From Vagococcus lutrae (GTDB taxonomy: Bacteria > Bacillota > Bacilli > Lactobacillales > Vagococcaceae): DNA of 64,000 nucleotides. How positions within the stretch are numbered: the stretch's first letter is position 1; each line of letters opens with the position of its first letter. The translations under genes and the position numbers were made by a program. Positions 18,163-28,111 of this stretch are shown piece by piece. Below the pieces are notes generated by a model. The model was not told where the DNA came from. It saw nothing but the letters and a program-made list of their open reading frames with translations, and did no database searches. Location of the stretch: the NCBI RefSeq assembly GCF_003987555.1, contig NZ_NGJW01000002.1, positions 124,001 through 188,000 of the forward strand. Direction: 5' to 3'.

Positions 18163-18180
18163 CTCTTCCTTTTTTTTTAT
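18151..18180 (+). terminator. Terminator of the mevalonate operon
   Basis: AGGAAGAG-TTAA-CTCTTCCT followed by nine T. The loop TTAA contains the fni TAA stop codon. Confidence 0.9.
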
Positions 18181-18244
18181 CAAAAATATGCTATGCTAAA
18201 ACCATTAACTCATTATAAAAATGATATTGAAAAGGAAGATGAAC

Positions 18245-18922
18245 ATGACGCAATGTCTACGTTGTCAAGTCGAAGTCGCTTCTGAACATACGCACTGTCC
18301 GTTATGCGACTTTCCATTAAATGAACACGCTACTCCCTCTCCAACAGCATTTCCACATTATCAAAAAGAACGACATAAACATCGAAAAACCATTAAAGTA
18401 TGGCTCTTTGTAACCTTTGTACTTAGTACACTTGCCATTGCGACCAACGCTTTAACTTGGAGTCAATTCTCCCACGCTTGGTCACCTATTGTTGCCATAT
18501 TACTCTTTTATTTTTGGTTTTTAGCACGAGAACTGTATCGTCGTTTTTATATCAATCTAGTTGCTAAAACACTTTGGTACAATTACTTAATCCTCAGCAC
18601 GTTAATGATTGTTATTGACGTATCGAATCATTTTTTACGTTGGTCGTTAAACTACGCCATTCCGTTTCTAGGTATTGGAACAGGGTTACTGATGACGTTA
18701 TGGTCGATTAAAAATAAATCGATGTGGCGTGACGATATCGGCTATTTATTACTTATCATCGGTGTCAACTCACTTCCCTTGCTCCTCTTCTTTTTTAAAG
18801 CTGTCACGGTTCTTTGGCCAAGCGTCCTAAGTATTTTATACGGAACACTGACTGCAGTAGGAATTTGGATATTTTCTGGGAAAAGACTGATGTATGAATT
18901 ACAAAAAAGATTTCATTTTTAA
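18245..18922 (+). CDS. Zinc-ribbon integral membrane protein (possibly DUF6320)
   Basis: A 225-residue protein starting at ATG 18245 with AAGGA 8 bases upstream. The N-terminus is a short zinc ribbon (CLRC at about residues 4-7, CPLC at about 19-22). A basic stretch then about six hydrophobic helices follow. The layout matches a family I recall as DUF6320, often found next to acetyltransferase-like proteins, exactly as here; this assignment is from memory and uncertain. It ends 14 bases before the next gene, forming a two-gene unit. No enzymatic motif is visible. A role in membrane or envelope lipid modification with its partner is only inference. Confidence 0.7.
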   Translation: MTQCLRCQVEVASEHTHCPLCDFPLNEHATPSPTAFPHYQKERHKHRKTIKVWLFVTFVLSTLAIATNALTWSQFSHAWSPIVAILLFYFWFLARELYRRFYINLVAKTLWYNYLILSTLMIVIDVSNHFLRWSLNYAIPFLGIGTGLLMTLWSIKNKSMWRDDIGYLLLIIGVNSLPLLLFFFKAVTVLWPSVLSILYGTLTAVGIWIFSGKRLMYELQKRFHF

Positions 18923-18936
18923 AAGGAGTGAACAAC

Positions 18937-20226
18937 GTGTATAAATGGTATCGTTTAGACAACGCTGCAAAAGTTTTTCCGTCGGTAACCAATCAACGCA
19001 ACTCATCAGTCTTCCGTTTTTCAGTCGTCTTAAAAGAACCTGTAAAACCTGATATTTTACAAAAAGCTGTCGATTGTGTTATGCCACGCTTTCCGATGTT
19101 TTCCGTCCGTTTAAGACAGGGCGTCTTTTGGAATTATTTAGATGAAAATCAACAGCCTTTAAAAGTGAAACCGGATGAGATGACACCATGTACGCCTATC
19201 ACACCCGAAGACCAAGGTTATTCGCTACGCGTGCTATACCACCACCACCGTCTGTCCCTTGAAATGTTCCACGCACTTGCGGACGGAAGTGGGGCTTTAG
19301 AACTCTTAAAATCTATTTTATATTACTACTTTGAATTTCAAGGCATTGAAATAGACACCTCTCAACAAGGGATTTTAAAAGCAAATGAAACGGTCAAGTC
19401 ACAGGAAATGGAAGATAGTTTTAGTGAAAATTATACGCCTGTATACGCTGAAACTTTTTCAAGCCCACCTTCTTATCATATTAAAGGTATTACTCTAGAT
19501 GAATATGAAACAAGTGTGATAAGCGGTCTTGTAAATAGTAGAGAACTAAATGCCATTGCTAAGTCATATGGCGGTTCGATTACTTCATACTTGGCATCGG
19601 TACTTATTTATTCTATTTATCATGCACGGGCAAAACAACAACGAACAAAAAAACCCATTGTTATCGCTGTTCCTGTCAATTTGCGTAAAGCGTTCCCTTC
19701 TGAAACGCTACGTAACTTTTTTAGTGTGGTTAACGTTGGCGCTTATATGACCGACGACATGACGGTTGCGGAACTTGTACCACTCGTTCAAGAGATGTTA
19801 GTCCAAAAGACCAATAAAACATATTTACAGTCATTGATTAATCACAACGTAAACTTTGAGCGAAATATTGCGTCTAAATTCATCCCGCTTTTTATAAAAA
19901 AAATTGCGGTACGGATTGGTTTTGGCTATCTTAGTGAACGTCGCAAAACCATTAATCTAACTAATTTAGGACAACTTTCTTTACCAGAAACAATGCTAGA
20001 ACACATCTATCATGCTGAAGTCTACGCCTATCCCACTCAAAAAAGTCCGATGGCATGCGGAGTGATTTCTCTTGGAGAAACACTGAGCATTAACTTTATC
20101 AAAAATATTGCTGAAAAAGATATTATTCAGTACTTCTTCTCCTATCTAGCTGCTCAAGAAGGAATAAACATTTCTGTTTATAGCAATGACTTAAAAGCAT
20201 CTTTCGATCCTACTATAACGGAATAA
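18937..20226 (+). CDS. Condensation/alcohol acetyltransferase-like protein
   Basis: A 429-residue protein of the CoA-dependent acyltransferase superfamily. HALADGSGALELL (about residues 111-123) carries the HxxxDG catalytic motif and a second-half NLRKAFPSETLRNFFSVVN recalls the DFGWG-side region. GTG 18937 is preferred because AAAAGGAG lies 8 bases before it; GTG 18928 lies within that site. It is a cytosolic partner of the preceding membrane protein. The natural acceptor is unknown: such proteins are annotated as alcohol acetyltransferases but also resemble condensation domains and the PapA family. Confidence 0.75.
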   Translation: MYKWYRLDNAAKVFPSVTNQRNSSVFRFSVVLKEPVKPDILQKAVDCVMPRFPMFSVRLRQGVFWNYLDENQQPLKVKPDEMTPCTPITPEDQGYSLRVLYHHHRLSLEMFHALADGSGALELLKSILYYYFEFQGIEIDTSQQGILKANETVKSQEMEDSFSENYTPVYAETFSSPPSYHIKGITLDEYETSVISGLVNSRELNAIAKSYGGSITSYLASVLIYSIYHARAKQQRTKKPIVIAVPVNLRKAFPSETLRNFFSVVNVGAYMTDDMTVAELVPLVQEMLVQKTNKTYLQSLINHNVNFERNIASKFIPLFIKKIAVRIGFGYLSERRKTINLTNLGQLSLPETMLEHIYHAEVYAYPTQKSPMACGVISLGETLSINFIKNIAEKDIIQYFFSYLAAQEGINISVYSNDLKASFDPTITE

Positions 20227-20308
20227 AACGTATTCATATAGCTCCTCCTTGTTATTTCACAAATTTTAGTAGTAAAATAGAGATAGCGATATAATAAGGA
20301 GGTATTTT

Positions 20309-21271
20309 ATGTTAAGTGATACACATTCAAAAGAAAAGATTATTCTAGTCGGTGCTGGTGATGTCGGTTCCAGTTATGCATTTACTCTTGTGACACAAAA
20401 CATCGGTCGTGAATTAGGTATTATTGATTTAAATGTTGGAAAAAGTGAAGGCGATGCACTCGATTTATCAGACGGTTTGGCTTTTACCTCTCCTAAAAAA
20501 ATATACGCTGCTACTTATGCAGACTGTCATGATGCAGATTTAGTCGTTTTAACAGCAGGCGCTGCACAAAAACCAGGTGAAACTCGTTTAGATTTAGTCA
20601 ATAAAAACTTAGCCATTACAAAAGGGATTGTTGAAAACATCATGGCAAGTGGTTTTAACGGTATTTTCTTAGTAGCAAGTAATCCGGTTGATATCCTAAC
20701 CTATGCCGTTTTAAAATTCTCAGGATTACAAAAAAATCAGGTCATCGGTTCTGGTACATCTCTTGATAGCGCTCGTTTTAGAAAGTCATTAGCACAGATT
20801 GCGGATGTAGATGCTCGTGACGTTCATGCCTATATTATCGGCGAGCACGGTGACTCCCAGTTCCCAGTCTGGTCACACGCTAATATTGGTGGCTTACAAG
20901 TCTACGAATGGATGAAAGGACAACCTGACGTCACGGAAGAAAGTCTCATCGAACTGGTTGCTGGCGTGCGTGATGCCGCGTATGAAATTATTCAACGAAA
21001 AGGTTCCACTCACTACGGTATCGCTGTCGCCTTAGCTCGAATTACCCAAGCTATTTTTAACGACCAAAATGCGATTCTCCCTCTTTCAGTTTTATTAGAA
21101 GGCGAATATGGCGTCTCTGATATTTGTATCGGTACACCGGCTATTATCAATCGTCAAGGGCTTAAGAGTGTCGTTGAACTTCCATTAAACGATTTAGAAA
21201 AACAAAAAATGAGTGAATCCGTGCAAACAATTCGTGAAATGCAAACGAAAGCGTTTGAACAATTAGGATAA
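20309..21271 (+). CDS. ldh: L-lactate dehydrogenase
   Basis: A 320-residue NAD-dependent L-LDH reducing pyruvate to lactate. The nucleotide site [11 protein letters not shown] (residues 16-26), substrate-loop arginine in [22 protein letters not shown], the [10 protein letters not shown] active-site arginine, and the catalytic His in [13 protein letters not shown] are all intact. AAGGAGG lies 8 bases before ATG 20309. It is monocistronic with a strong terminator. It is consistent with a lactic-acid fermenter; whether it is the main or a secondary LDH is not visible. Confidence 0.95.
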   Translation: MLSDTHSKEKIILVGAGDVGSSYAFTLVTQNIGRELGIIDLNVGKSEGDALDLSDGLAFTSPKKIYAATYADCHDADLVVLTAGAAQKPGETRLDLVNKNLAITKGIVENIMASGFNGIFLVASNPVDILTYAVLKFSGLQKNQVIGSGTSLDSARFRKSLAQIADVDARDVHAYIIGEHGDSQFPVWSHANIGGLQVYEWMKGQPDVTEESLIELVAGVRDAAYEIIQRKGSTHYGIAVALARITQAIFNDQNAILPLSVLLEGEYGVSDICIGTPAIINRQGLKSVVELPLNDLEKQKMSESVQTIREMQTKAFEQLG

Positions 21272-21283
21272 CCTCTCTATCGG

Positions 21284-21318
21284 CACTCGCTGTGATTTAA
21301 CACAGCGAGTGTTTTTTA
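21284..21318 (+). terminator. Terminator of ldh
   Basis: CACTCGCTGTG-ATTTAA-CACAGCGAGTG followed by TTTTTTATT. Confidence 0.93.
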
Positions 21319-21360
21319 TTGTATACTAAAGAAAAGCGATTAGAAAGGAGCCATCAGTAA

Positions 21361-21999
21361 GTGGGCAATACAAAAAAAGTGACCATGCCACGTTACCAAC
21401 AAGTCGCCATTGAGATTTCTGAACGAATTGCATGCGGTCAATATCGCGTTGGCGAAAAAATCCACGCACGATCCACACTTGCTAATACCTTTGGCGTATC
21501 GCCAGAGACAGCACGTAAAGCTGTAAATGTGCTTGTTGATTTAGGCATTATGGAGGCGAAACATGGCAGCGGCACGATTGTTTCATCTAAAATAAAAGCC
21601 GAAGAACTACTAAGTCAACATCGTGATATACAATCTATACAAGAGATTAAGCAAGATGTATTTCAGAGTATTGAAACACAAAAGCAAGAGTTTGATAATA
21701 TGGCACAAAAAATCGAACGGCTAATCCAACAAACCAAAAAAATGAACCAAGTTAGTCCGTTTATTCCAGCTGAATTAGTCTTGACGGATGAAGCTTCTCA
21801 TCTTGAAAAAAGTATTAGTGAACTGAACCTATGGCATGAAACAGCTGCTACAGTGGTCGCTATTTCACATGCCGATGAGTTACTTCTCTCCCCTGGTCCG
21901 TATGCTAAGTTGCAAGCAGGTGACTGTCTGTACTTTGTAGGAGACGAGTATGCCAAACAAAAAATGTTTAACTATTTTTATCCGAATGGAACAGCTTAG
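21361..21999 (+). CDS. busR: BusR-type GntR/RCK_C repressor of osmolyte uptake
   Basis: A 212-residue regulator with an N-terminal GntR winged helix (RYQQVAIEISERIACGQYRVGEKI ... GVSPETARKAVNVL), a middle coiled coil (about 85-125) and a C-terminal RCK_C (TrkA-C) domain (LNLWHETAATVVAISH ... GDCLYFVG). This architecture is that of BusR of lactococci and streptococci, which represses the glycine betaine transporter in response to c-di-AMP. The start is GTG 21361 with AAGGAG upstream. Directly downstream are a terminator, a promoter overlapped by a two-armed operator, and busAA-busAB, so the target is local. c-di-AMP binding is inferred from family. Confidence 0.9.
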   Translation: MGNTKKVTMPRYQQVAIEISERIACGQYRVGEKIHARSTLANTFGVSPETARKAVNVLVDLGIMEAKHGSGTIVSSKIKAEELLSQHRDIQSIQEIKQDVFQSIETQKQEFDNMAQKIERLIQQTKKMNQVSPFIPAELVLTDEASHLEKSISELNLWHETAATVVAISHADELLLSPGPYAKLQAGDCLYFVGDEYAKQKMFNYFYPNGTA

Positions 22000-22024
22000 A
22001 AGAGCAAAAGCTCTTCTTTTTTTT
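21999..22024 (+). terminator. Terminator of busR
   Basis: GAAGAGC-AAAA-GCTCTTC followed by eight T's; the first G belongs to the last codons/stop region of busR. Confidence 0.88.
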
Positions 22025-22029
22025 ATCCT

Positions 22030-22072
22030 TTGACAAAGTGACCACACGATGTTAAGATTGTATGGTCACTTT
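22030..22072 (+). promoter_or_regulatory. busAA-busAB promoter with two-armed BusR operator
   Basis: TTGACA (22030-22035), 17 bases, TAAGAT (22053-22058). AAAGTGACCA (22035-22044) and TGGTCACTTT (22063-22072) form a perfect inverted repeat, with GTGAC and GTCAC cores separated by 22 bases. The arms sit just after the -35 and just after the -10, so a bound repressor would block polymerase. Confidence 0.85.
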
Positions 22073-22123
22073 ATTTTCAGAATGTTTTCTGATAATAAAA
22101 AGAAAATCAAAGGAGTGAAATAA

Positions 22124-23335
22124 ATGGTAAAAGTTCAAGTCAAACATCTCACAAAAGTCTTTGGTAAGAAACACCAAGCCGCGTTGAGTATGGTACAAGA
22201 ACAACGACCTAAAAATGAAATTTTAGAAAAAACAGGGGCAACAGTTGGAGTGTATGACGCCAATTTCGAAGTCAACGAAGGTGAAATCTTCGTCATTATG
22301 GGACTTTCTGGAAGTGGAAAATCAACTCTGATACGTCTGATTAATCGTTTAATCGAACCAACATCAGGGGATATTTATATAGATGGTCAAGATATTGCTA
22401 AAATGGATAAAGAAGAATTGCGTGATGTCCGTCGTCACAAAATGAGCATGGTGTTCCAAAACTTCGGCCTCTACCCTCACCGTACGATTTTAGAAAATAC
22501 TCAACTAGGGTTAGAATTACGTGGTATTTCAAAGGAAGAACGCGTAACAAAAGCTGAAAAAGCCTTAGAAAATTCAGGTTTACTATCTTTTAAAGACCAA
22601 TATCCAGACCAACTTTCTGGTGGGATGCAACAACGTGTCGGCTTAGCTCGTGCTTTAGCCAATGACCCTGAAATCTTACTTATGGATGAAGCTTTTTCCG
22701 CATTAGACCCTTTAATCCGTCGTGAAATGCAAGATGAATTGCTTGATTTGCAAGCGAACGTGCAAAAGACCATAATCTTTATCACCCACGACCTTAATGA
22801 AGCTTTACGTTTAGGCGACCGTATTGCCTTGATGAAAGACGGTCAAATCATGCAAATTGGCACTGGAGAAGAAATTTTAACCAATCCAGCCAATGACTAC
22901 GTACGAGAGTTTGTTGAAGATGTCGATCGTGCGCGCGTTTTAACGGCACAAAACATTATGGTGCCTGCTATTACAACAAATGTTGATATTGATGGTCCCA
23001 ACGTGGCTCTCTCAAAAATGCGAAGTGAAGAAGTCAGTATGTTAATGGCTGTCGACCGTCAACGTCGTTTAGTCGGTACACTTACGGCAGATGAGGCCGT
23101 GACTGCACGTAAAGAGCAACGTGCCCTTCGAGAGGTAATGAATCCAGATGTTATTACTGTCACAAAAGATACTTTAGTCAGTGAGCTATTCCCTCTTATA
23201 TATGATTCACCGACACCACTTGCTGTCGTTGAAAATGAAAAACTTTTAGGTGTTATCATACGTGGAAGTGTCATTGAATCACTAACCGACACGTCAGAAA
23301 AAGATACTCAAATGGAGGTGACGGCAAATGTTTAA
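22124..23335 (+). CDS. busAA: Glycine betaine ABC transporter ATPase with CBS domains
   Basis: A 403-residue OpuAA/BusAA ATPase that energises uptake of glycine betaine or related osmolytes. Walker [10 protein letters not shown] (about 65-73), signature [14 protein letters not shown], Walker [14 protein letters not shown] and the switch His in FITHDLNEA are intact. A tandem CBS module (about 285-390, [13 protein letters not shown] ... [13 protein letters not shown]) follows; in homologues this region senses ionic strength or c-di-AMP. AAGGAG precedes ATG 22124. It overlaps busAB by 8 bases. Osmotic and BusR-dependent control is expected from the promoter region. Confidence 0.94.
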   Translation: MVKVQVKHLTKVFGKKHQAALSMVQEQRPKNEILEKTGATVGVYDANFEVNEGEIFVIMGLSGSGKSTLIRLINRLIEPTSGDIYIDGQDIAKMDKEELRDVRRHKMSMVFQNFGLYPHRTILENTQLGLELRGISKEERVTKAEKALENSGLLSFKDQYPDQLSGGMQQRVGLARALANDPEILLMDEAFSALDPLIRREMQDELLDLQANVQKTIIFITHDLNEALRLGDRIALMKDGQIMQIGTGEEILTNPANDYVREFVEDVDRARVLTAQNIMVPAITTNVDIDGPNVALSKMRSEEVSMLMAVDRQRRLVGTLTADEAVTARKEQRALREVMNPDVITVTKDTLVSELFPLIYDSPTPLAVVENEKLLGVIIRGSVIESLTDTSEKDTQMEVTANV

Positions 23336-25058
23336 TAACTTTTTAATGGCGCCTCTTCCAGTCGCCGACTGGGTGGAAAACTTAACCGAATGGATGACCG
23401 ATACTTTTGCTGGATTGTTTTCTTTCTTCCAATCTTTTGGACAAGGACTCATGGAAAATGTAACTCAACTACTCCTATGGATTCCACCTTTCGTCTTTAT
23501 TGGACTCTTAACTTTCCTGGCTTTTTGGATTTCAAATAAAAAATGGGGATTAACCGTCTTTACATTTCTAGGACTGCTTTTTATTTATAACCAGCAATTA
23601 TGGAATGAGTTAATGAACACTTTCACCCTTGTTTTAATTTCAAGTTTAGTTTCCATTCTGATTGGGATTCCACTTGGGATTTTAATGGCGAAAAGTGATT
23701 TAGCTGAAAAAATTATCACACCGATTCTTGACTTCATGCAGACAATGCCAGGTTTTGTTTACTTAATACCTGCTGTGGCCTTTTTCGGAATAGGAATGGT
23801 ACCGGGCGTCTTCGCCTCTGTTATTTTTGCGCTACCACCTACTGTTCGCTTTACTAATCTAGGGATTCGCCAAGTGCCTACCGAGCTAGTTGAAGCGACA
23901 GACTCTTTTGGCGGAACCGGTTGGCAAAAATTAATTAAATTAGAATTACCACTAGCTAAAAGTACGATTCTCGCAGGTGTCAACCAAACAACTATGTTGT
24001 CACTATCTATGGTCGTTATTGCCTCAATGATTGGAGCACCGGGGCTCGGACGTGGCGTGTTATCAGCATTACAGCGCGCACAAGTCGGAAACGGTTTTGT
24101 CAGTGGGGTGGCACTTGTTATTTTAGCGATTATTATCGACCGCTTCACGCAGTATCTCAATAAACCGAAAACACAAAAAGATACGACTAAAGAGCCTATG
24201 TCTCGTCAACGTAAAATAGGCACGACAATTGCTATCATAGCAGTTATCATTGCAGCTCTGACAGCTAACTCACTAGTCACAAATAAAAATAAAAAAGAAG
24301 CCATCTCACTTTCCTATGTGGAATGGGATACTGAAGTCGCTTCGACGAACGTCATTGCCGAAGTTTTAAAACAAGAAGGATTTGATGTGACGATTACCCC
24401 GCTTGATAATGCTATTATGTGGGAATCTATCGCTAATGGCGAATCAGATGCTATGGTAGCTGCTTGGCTCCCTAATACGCATGGTGCTCAGTATGAGCAG
24501 TATCAAGATAAGGTTGATAATCTCGGTGTAAACCTTGAAGGTGCGAAAGTCGGTCTTACTGTTCCTTCCTACATGAATGTCAACAGCATAGACGAATTGA
24601 CTGACGAAGCAAATCAAACTATCACAGGTATTGAGCCTGGCGCAGGTGTTGTAAAAGCCGCAGAAGAAACACTTTCTGCTTACGATAACCTAAGTGATTG
24701 GCAACTGGAAACCTCATCTTCTGGCGCTATGACCGTCGCACTTGGACAAGCGTATAAGAAAAAAGAGCCAATTGTCATTACGGGCTGGTCACCTCATTGG
24801 ATGTTTGCAAAATATGATTTAAACTATCTTGAAGATCCAAAACAAGCAATGGGTGCTGAAGAAACCATTAATACAATGGCGCGACAAAACTTAAAAGAAG
24901 ATTCACCTGAAGCCTATCGCATTTTAAAGAATTTCAAATGGTCAAAAGACGATATGGAAAAAGTCATGTTAGAAATAAATAGTGGTACAGACCCTGTAAA
25001 AGCAGCACAAAACTGGATTAAAGATAATCCTGATACGGTTAAAGCATGGCTTAAATAA
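23328..25058 (+). CDS. busAB: Glycine betaine ABC transporter permease fused to binding domain
   Basis: A 576-residue fusion typical of Lactobacillales BusAB/OpuABC. The N-terminal part has several membrane spans and the permease EAA-type loop ([25 protein letters not shown]). A further span (about 298-315) leads to an extracellular OpuAC-type binding domain (about 325-575) with the tryptophan-bearing ligand motifs [16 protein letters not shown] and [15 protein letters not shown]. It overlaps busAA by 8 bases. The binding domain is thus tethered to the membrane, two per transporter. The ligand is most likely glycine betaine, with carnitine or proline betaine possible. Confidence 0.94.
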   Translation: MFNNFLMAPLPVADWVENLTEWMTDTFAGLFSFFQSFGQGLMENVTQLLLWIPPFVFIGLLTFLAFWISNKKWGLTVFTFLGLLFIYNQQLWNELMNTFTLVLISSLVSILIGIPLGILMAKSDLAEKIITPILDFMQTMPGFVYLIPAVAFFGIGMVPGVFASVIFALPPTVRFTNLGIRQVPTELVEATDSFGGTGWQKLIKLELPLAKSTILAGVNQTTMLSLSMVVIASMIGAPGLGRGVLSALQRAQVGNGFVSGVALVILAIIIDRFTQYLNKPKTQKDTTKEPMSRQRKIGTTIAIIAVIIAALTANSLVTNKNKKEAISLSYVEWDTEVASTNVIAEVLKQEGFDVTITPLDNAIMWESIANGESDAMVAAWLPNTHGAQYEQYQDKVDNLGVNLEGAKVGLTVPSYMNVNSIDELTDEANQTITGIEPGAGVVKAAEETLSAYDNLSDWQLETSSSGAMTVALGQAYKKKEPIVITGWSPHWMFAKYDLNYLEDPKQAMGAEETINTMARQNLKEDSPEAYRILKNFKWSKDDMEKVMLEINSGTDPVKAAQNWIKDNPDTVKAWLK

Positions 25059-25063
25059 AATAG

Positions 25064-25113
25064 AAACCACACATTGAAACGACATAATATCGCCTCAATG
25101 TGTGGTTTTTTTA
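25064..25113. terminator. Bidirectional terminator between busAB and coiled-coil gene
   Basis: AAACCACACATTGA (25064-25077) pairs with TCAATGTGTGGTTT (25095-25108), followed by T's on plus and by TCTATTTTATTT on minus. It separates two convergent genes. Confidence 0.88.
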
Positions 25114-25797
25114 TTCATGTTTATCAACGGTTTCTTCTGCGAATGAACGTAGTTCTTTAATTTCACGCAATGCTTCCGCTAACTTTTCATCGCTATCGCT
25201 TTTAGCTGTTTTTAACTGCTGATTTTCTTGTACTAAAGCTAGTTTTTCAATTTTTACTTGTGCAATTTCGTCTGATAATGCTTTGCTTTCTTTCTCTAAC
25301 GTTTCAATTGTACTGTGATAGCCTTTTATGTCCGCTTCGATAGTTAATATAGCTTCGTTAGCATGTGCCAACTGTTCAGCTAAAACATTTTCTCGGTCCA
25401 TCGCTTCGATACGACGACGTTCCATTTTTTCTCTCAAGCTTGCTAGTTCATGTGTATCTGTATCTTTCTCAGACTGGAGTCTAGCAATTTCAGATTCCAA
25501 CCATTTTAACTCATCGGTTTGATTTTCTTTCTCTGCTAATAAGGCTTGATATTGACTTTGAGCGGTTTGATAGTCAACTTGAGTGGCATTTAACGTTTGT
25601 GTCAATTGGGACATTGAATCTTTTGTTGAAAGCAATTGTGTTTCTTTGTTTGATAATTTGCTATCTAAGTCAACTATCGCTTCGTGAATCGCAGCTACAT
25701 CCTCTTCTCCACCCCATTTAAGTAGTTGTGATGCCAAACTCATCGTGCCAAAACTACTTAACAGTATTACTAATCCTACAAAAATTCTTTTTTCCAT
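25111..25797 (-). CDS. Membrane-anchored coiled-coil protein (paralogue A)
   Basis: A 228-residue protein of unknown function. ATG 25797 is chosen because GGAGGAAA precedes it; longer upstream frames lack a site. Residues 4-24 form a hydrophobic signal/anchor. Next comes the motif LLKWGGEEDVAAIHEAIVDLDSKL (about 26-49), which is also found in the gene at 27154-27844, and then a continuous charged heptad-rich coiled coil to near residue 225. No enzymatic domain is seen. The topology suggests a single-span protein with an extracytoplasmic coiled coil, or a lytic-enzyme spacer-like element; no function is claimed. Confidence 0.8.
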   Translation of the reverse strand: MEKRIFVGLVILLSSFGTMSLASQLLKWGGEEDVAAIHEAIVDLDSKLSNKETQLLSTKDSMSQLTQTLNATQVDYQTAQSQYQALLAEKENQTDELKWLESEIARLQSEKDTDTHELASLREKMERRRIEAMDRENVLAEQLAHANEAILTIEADIKGYHSTIETLEKESKALSDEIAQVKIEKLALVQENQQLKTAKSDSDEKLAEALREIKELRSFAEETVDKHE

Positions 25798-26126
25798 GTT
25801 AATGTTTCCTCCATTAAATTGTTTCTTTAGTAAGGAAACTTTAACACAAAAAATAATAATAACAAATTTTAAAATTACATAACGATATGCAATGTTTGAT
25901 AACTTTTTATTCACAAACAAAAACGCTTTTCTTTATTCAAGGTTGAACAATTATTTCATTTAGTAAATCGGATAACGTTTTGATAAATCAAGCTTTACTA
26001 TCGTTAATTTATTAATTAATAGGTATAGTATTGTATAATTCGGCATCATAGTATTTGTGAAAAAATATTTAAATTTGAGAGAATCGAATAATATGATGAA
26101 TTAAATATCGGCTAGGGATACTTTTC

Positions 26127-26981
26127 CTAGTTGAGTGATTCGATAGAATTCAGCCCTGCATTTAAGAAAATGGCAATTCCATCATCATTATTACTTTTAG
26201 TTATGGCATAGGCATTTTCCTTTAATTCAGGAACAGCATTTCCCATTGCAATACCATATTTGGCGTATTGAATCATAGTTAAATCATTATGTCCATCGCC
26301 AAACGCTACGATATTTTCAGGCAAGATTCCCATTGGTTGAAACACCTTAGCTAATGTCTTGGCTTTATCGACACCTTTATCAGTATATTCAAAATAAAAC
26401 GGCGCAGAATAGCTAGCAGTAACCGTATCACCAAAAGGTTCTCGTAATTCTTTTTCTAATCCTTGGATATACTCTGGTTGACCAGCTACTAAAATTTTAT
26501 GAAGTGGTATCGTAGCAAACGCTGCTAAATCATGTTTCTCACATAATTTAAACCGCCCGCCTCTTGCCTCATACTCAATAATGTTAAAAGGACCATTTTC
26601 AAGCGACAACATTCCATTATAAACATCGTTGACATATAAATAGTCATCGTGAGCAATCATTGGGATTAAATCAAATTGTTTTAAATGCTCTAATATTTAC
26701 TGACTTGTTGAAATCGGAAGCGCTTGAATAAATATCTCTTCTTGTTCACGACACGCATAGACACTTGCGCCATTATACGAAACTAAGTAGCCACCAAAAC
26801 GATCGAGCTCTAACGCTTTAATAAACGGCATCATACCAGAAGTCGGTCTTCCTGAAGCTAAAATTACCTTGACCCCTTTTTCTTGTTGTTGACGTAAGGA
26901 CGTAATGGTCGCGTCACTTATTTGCCTATCATCGGTTAATAACGTTCCATCAATATCTAAAACGATTGCTTTTATTTTCAT
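26127..26981 (-). pseudogene. Cof-type HAD hydrolase interrupted by one in-frame stop
   Basis: A HAD-IIB (Cof/YidA-like) phosphatase of about 284 residues is encoded in one frame but broken by a single TAA at 26697-26699. The first part has the nucleophile motif LDIDGTLLTDD and motif II ILASGRP. After the stop the same frame continues through the cap domain to the lysine KTLAKVF region and motif IV FGDGHNDLTM, ending with typical GNAVPELKENA. The start is ATG 26981 with GAGGTGAAGAG. The rest appears undamaged, so this is either a recent nonsense mutation or a base-calling error. The substrate of the ancestral enzyme would be a sugar phosphate or FMN (family knowledge). Confidence 0.85.
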
Positions 26982-27106
26982 CTCTTCACCTCATTTTAAG
27001 ATACTTCTATTATAACCAAAAAGCAGCAAGTAGTGTATTATCCCATCAATTCTGATAAAGTTTTTTCTATTCGTCATTTTTTCAGTTAGCATTGAAAAAA
27101 ATCTAT

Positions 27107-27140
27107 CAAAAAAGACAACGCAGTGGGTATACGTTGTCTT
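27107..27140 (-). terminator. Terminator after coiled-coil paralogue B
   Basis: AAGACAACG (27112-27120) pairs with CGTTGTCTT (27132-27140) and is followed by six T's on the minus strand. Confidence 0.85.
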
Positions 27141-27153
27141 CATATATGTTTAA

Positions 27154-27844
27154 TTATTCGTTTGCTTGTTCGATGACTTTATTCTCGACATGCTTTCTTA
27201 ACATATCAACATCATTTAACGCTTTTTCTAACTTAGCTTCAGTGTCCGTTTGAGATGCTTTTAATGCTTGATTTTCATTTAATAATGCTTCTTTTTCAGC
27301 TGTTAATTGTGAAACTTCTGCTTGACTCTGTTTCAATGCAAGTTCTTTATTATCTACTTCCTTTATATAGTTCTTAATTCTTTCATCTAAAATATTTACT
27401 TTCTCACTTGTATCTTCTAGAGCGTCGGCATATTGCTGTAATAATTCAGCTTGACGTTCTACCTTCTTCTCTTTGTCAGAAATGATAGCATCTCTCTCAG
27501 TTACTTGATTTTTGGTAGCATCCAAGTCGACATTGATTATCTCAATTTCGACAAGCTTTTCTTGTAATTCTTGATTTAACACTTGTAAATCATTAGCGGT
27601 AACTTCTTTTTCACTAATCGCTTCATTTAATTTGTCTTTCGCACTTTTTACTTCACCTTCAGCTTTTTTCAGATCACGTTTACGAAGTGTTAATTGACTA
27701 TCTAAATCATCTACGGCTTGATAAATAGCATCAATATTATCTTCTCCACCCCAATTAATAAACTCAGATGCGATTCCGACCCCTGCAAATCCAATAACTA
27801 AAGTTGCTAGTAAAGCGATTAATCCTTTTTTTTGACTTTTTCAT
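27154..27844 (-). pseudogene. Membrane-anchored coiled-coil protein (paralogue B), frameshifted in an A8 tract
   Basis: A paralogue of the gene at 25111-25797. AGGAGG lies before ATG 27844, but ATG-AAA-AAG-TCA is followed by eight A's (minus strand), which throws translation one base out of frame. With seven A's the frame reads MKKSKKGLIALLATLVIGF, then a hydrophobic anchor and the shared motif INWGGEDNIDAI(Y)QAVDDLDSQL, then a coiled coil to the stop at 27154. Everything after the tract is intact, and the last third resembles the paralogue (ENQALKASQTD). This may be a phase-variable gene, transcriptional slippage, a fresh mutation or a sequencing error. Function unknown. Confidence 0.75.
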
Positions 27845-28072
27845 GATACTTCCTCCTAATGTTTTAATAAACACAATTTATCACGGTTTGTAAACCCTTA
27901 CACTTTATTTATTTGTAGATATAACCGCAAACCTAAAAATAATAACTTTTATCATTTTTAATTTAGTTATCTTTATCATGAGATTATTTTCAATTCGATA
28001 ACAATAATAATTTAGGGCGATTATGCCAAACTAGATATATCATTGAGAAGGTATTTTTTTGATTTATATATC

Positions 28073-28105
28073 AAAAAACTTCGCTATAAGTATAAGCGAA
28101 GTTTT
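28073..28105 (-). terminator. Terminator after the 116-residue unknown gene
   Basis: AACTTCGCT (28077-28085) pairs with AGCGAAGTT (28095-28103); the minus strand continues with T's. Confidence 0.8.
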
Positions 28106-28111
28106 AATTAT

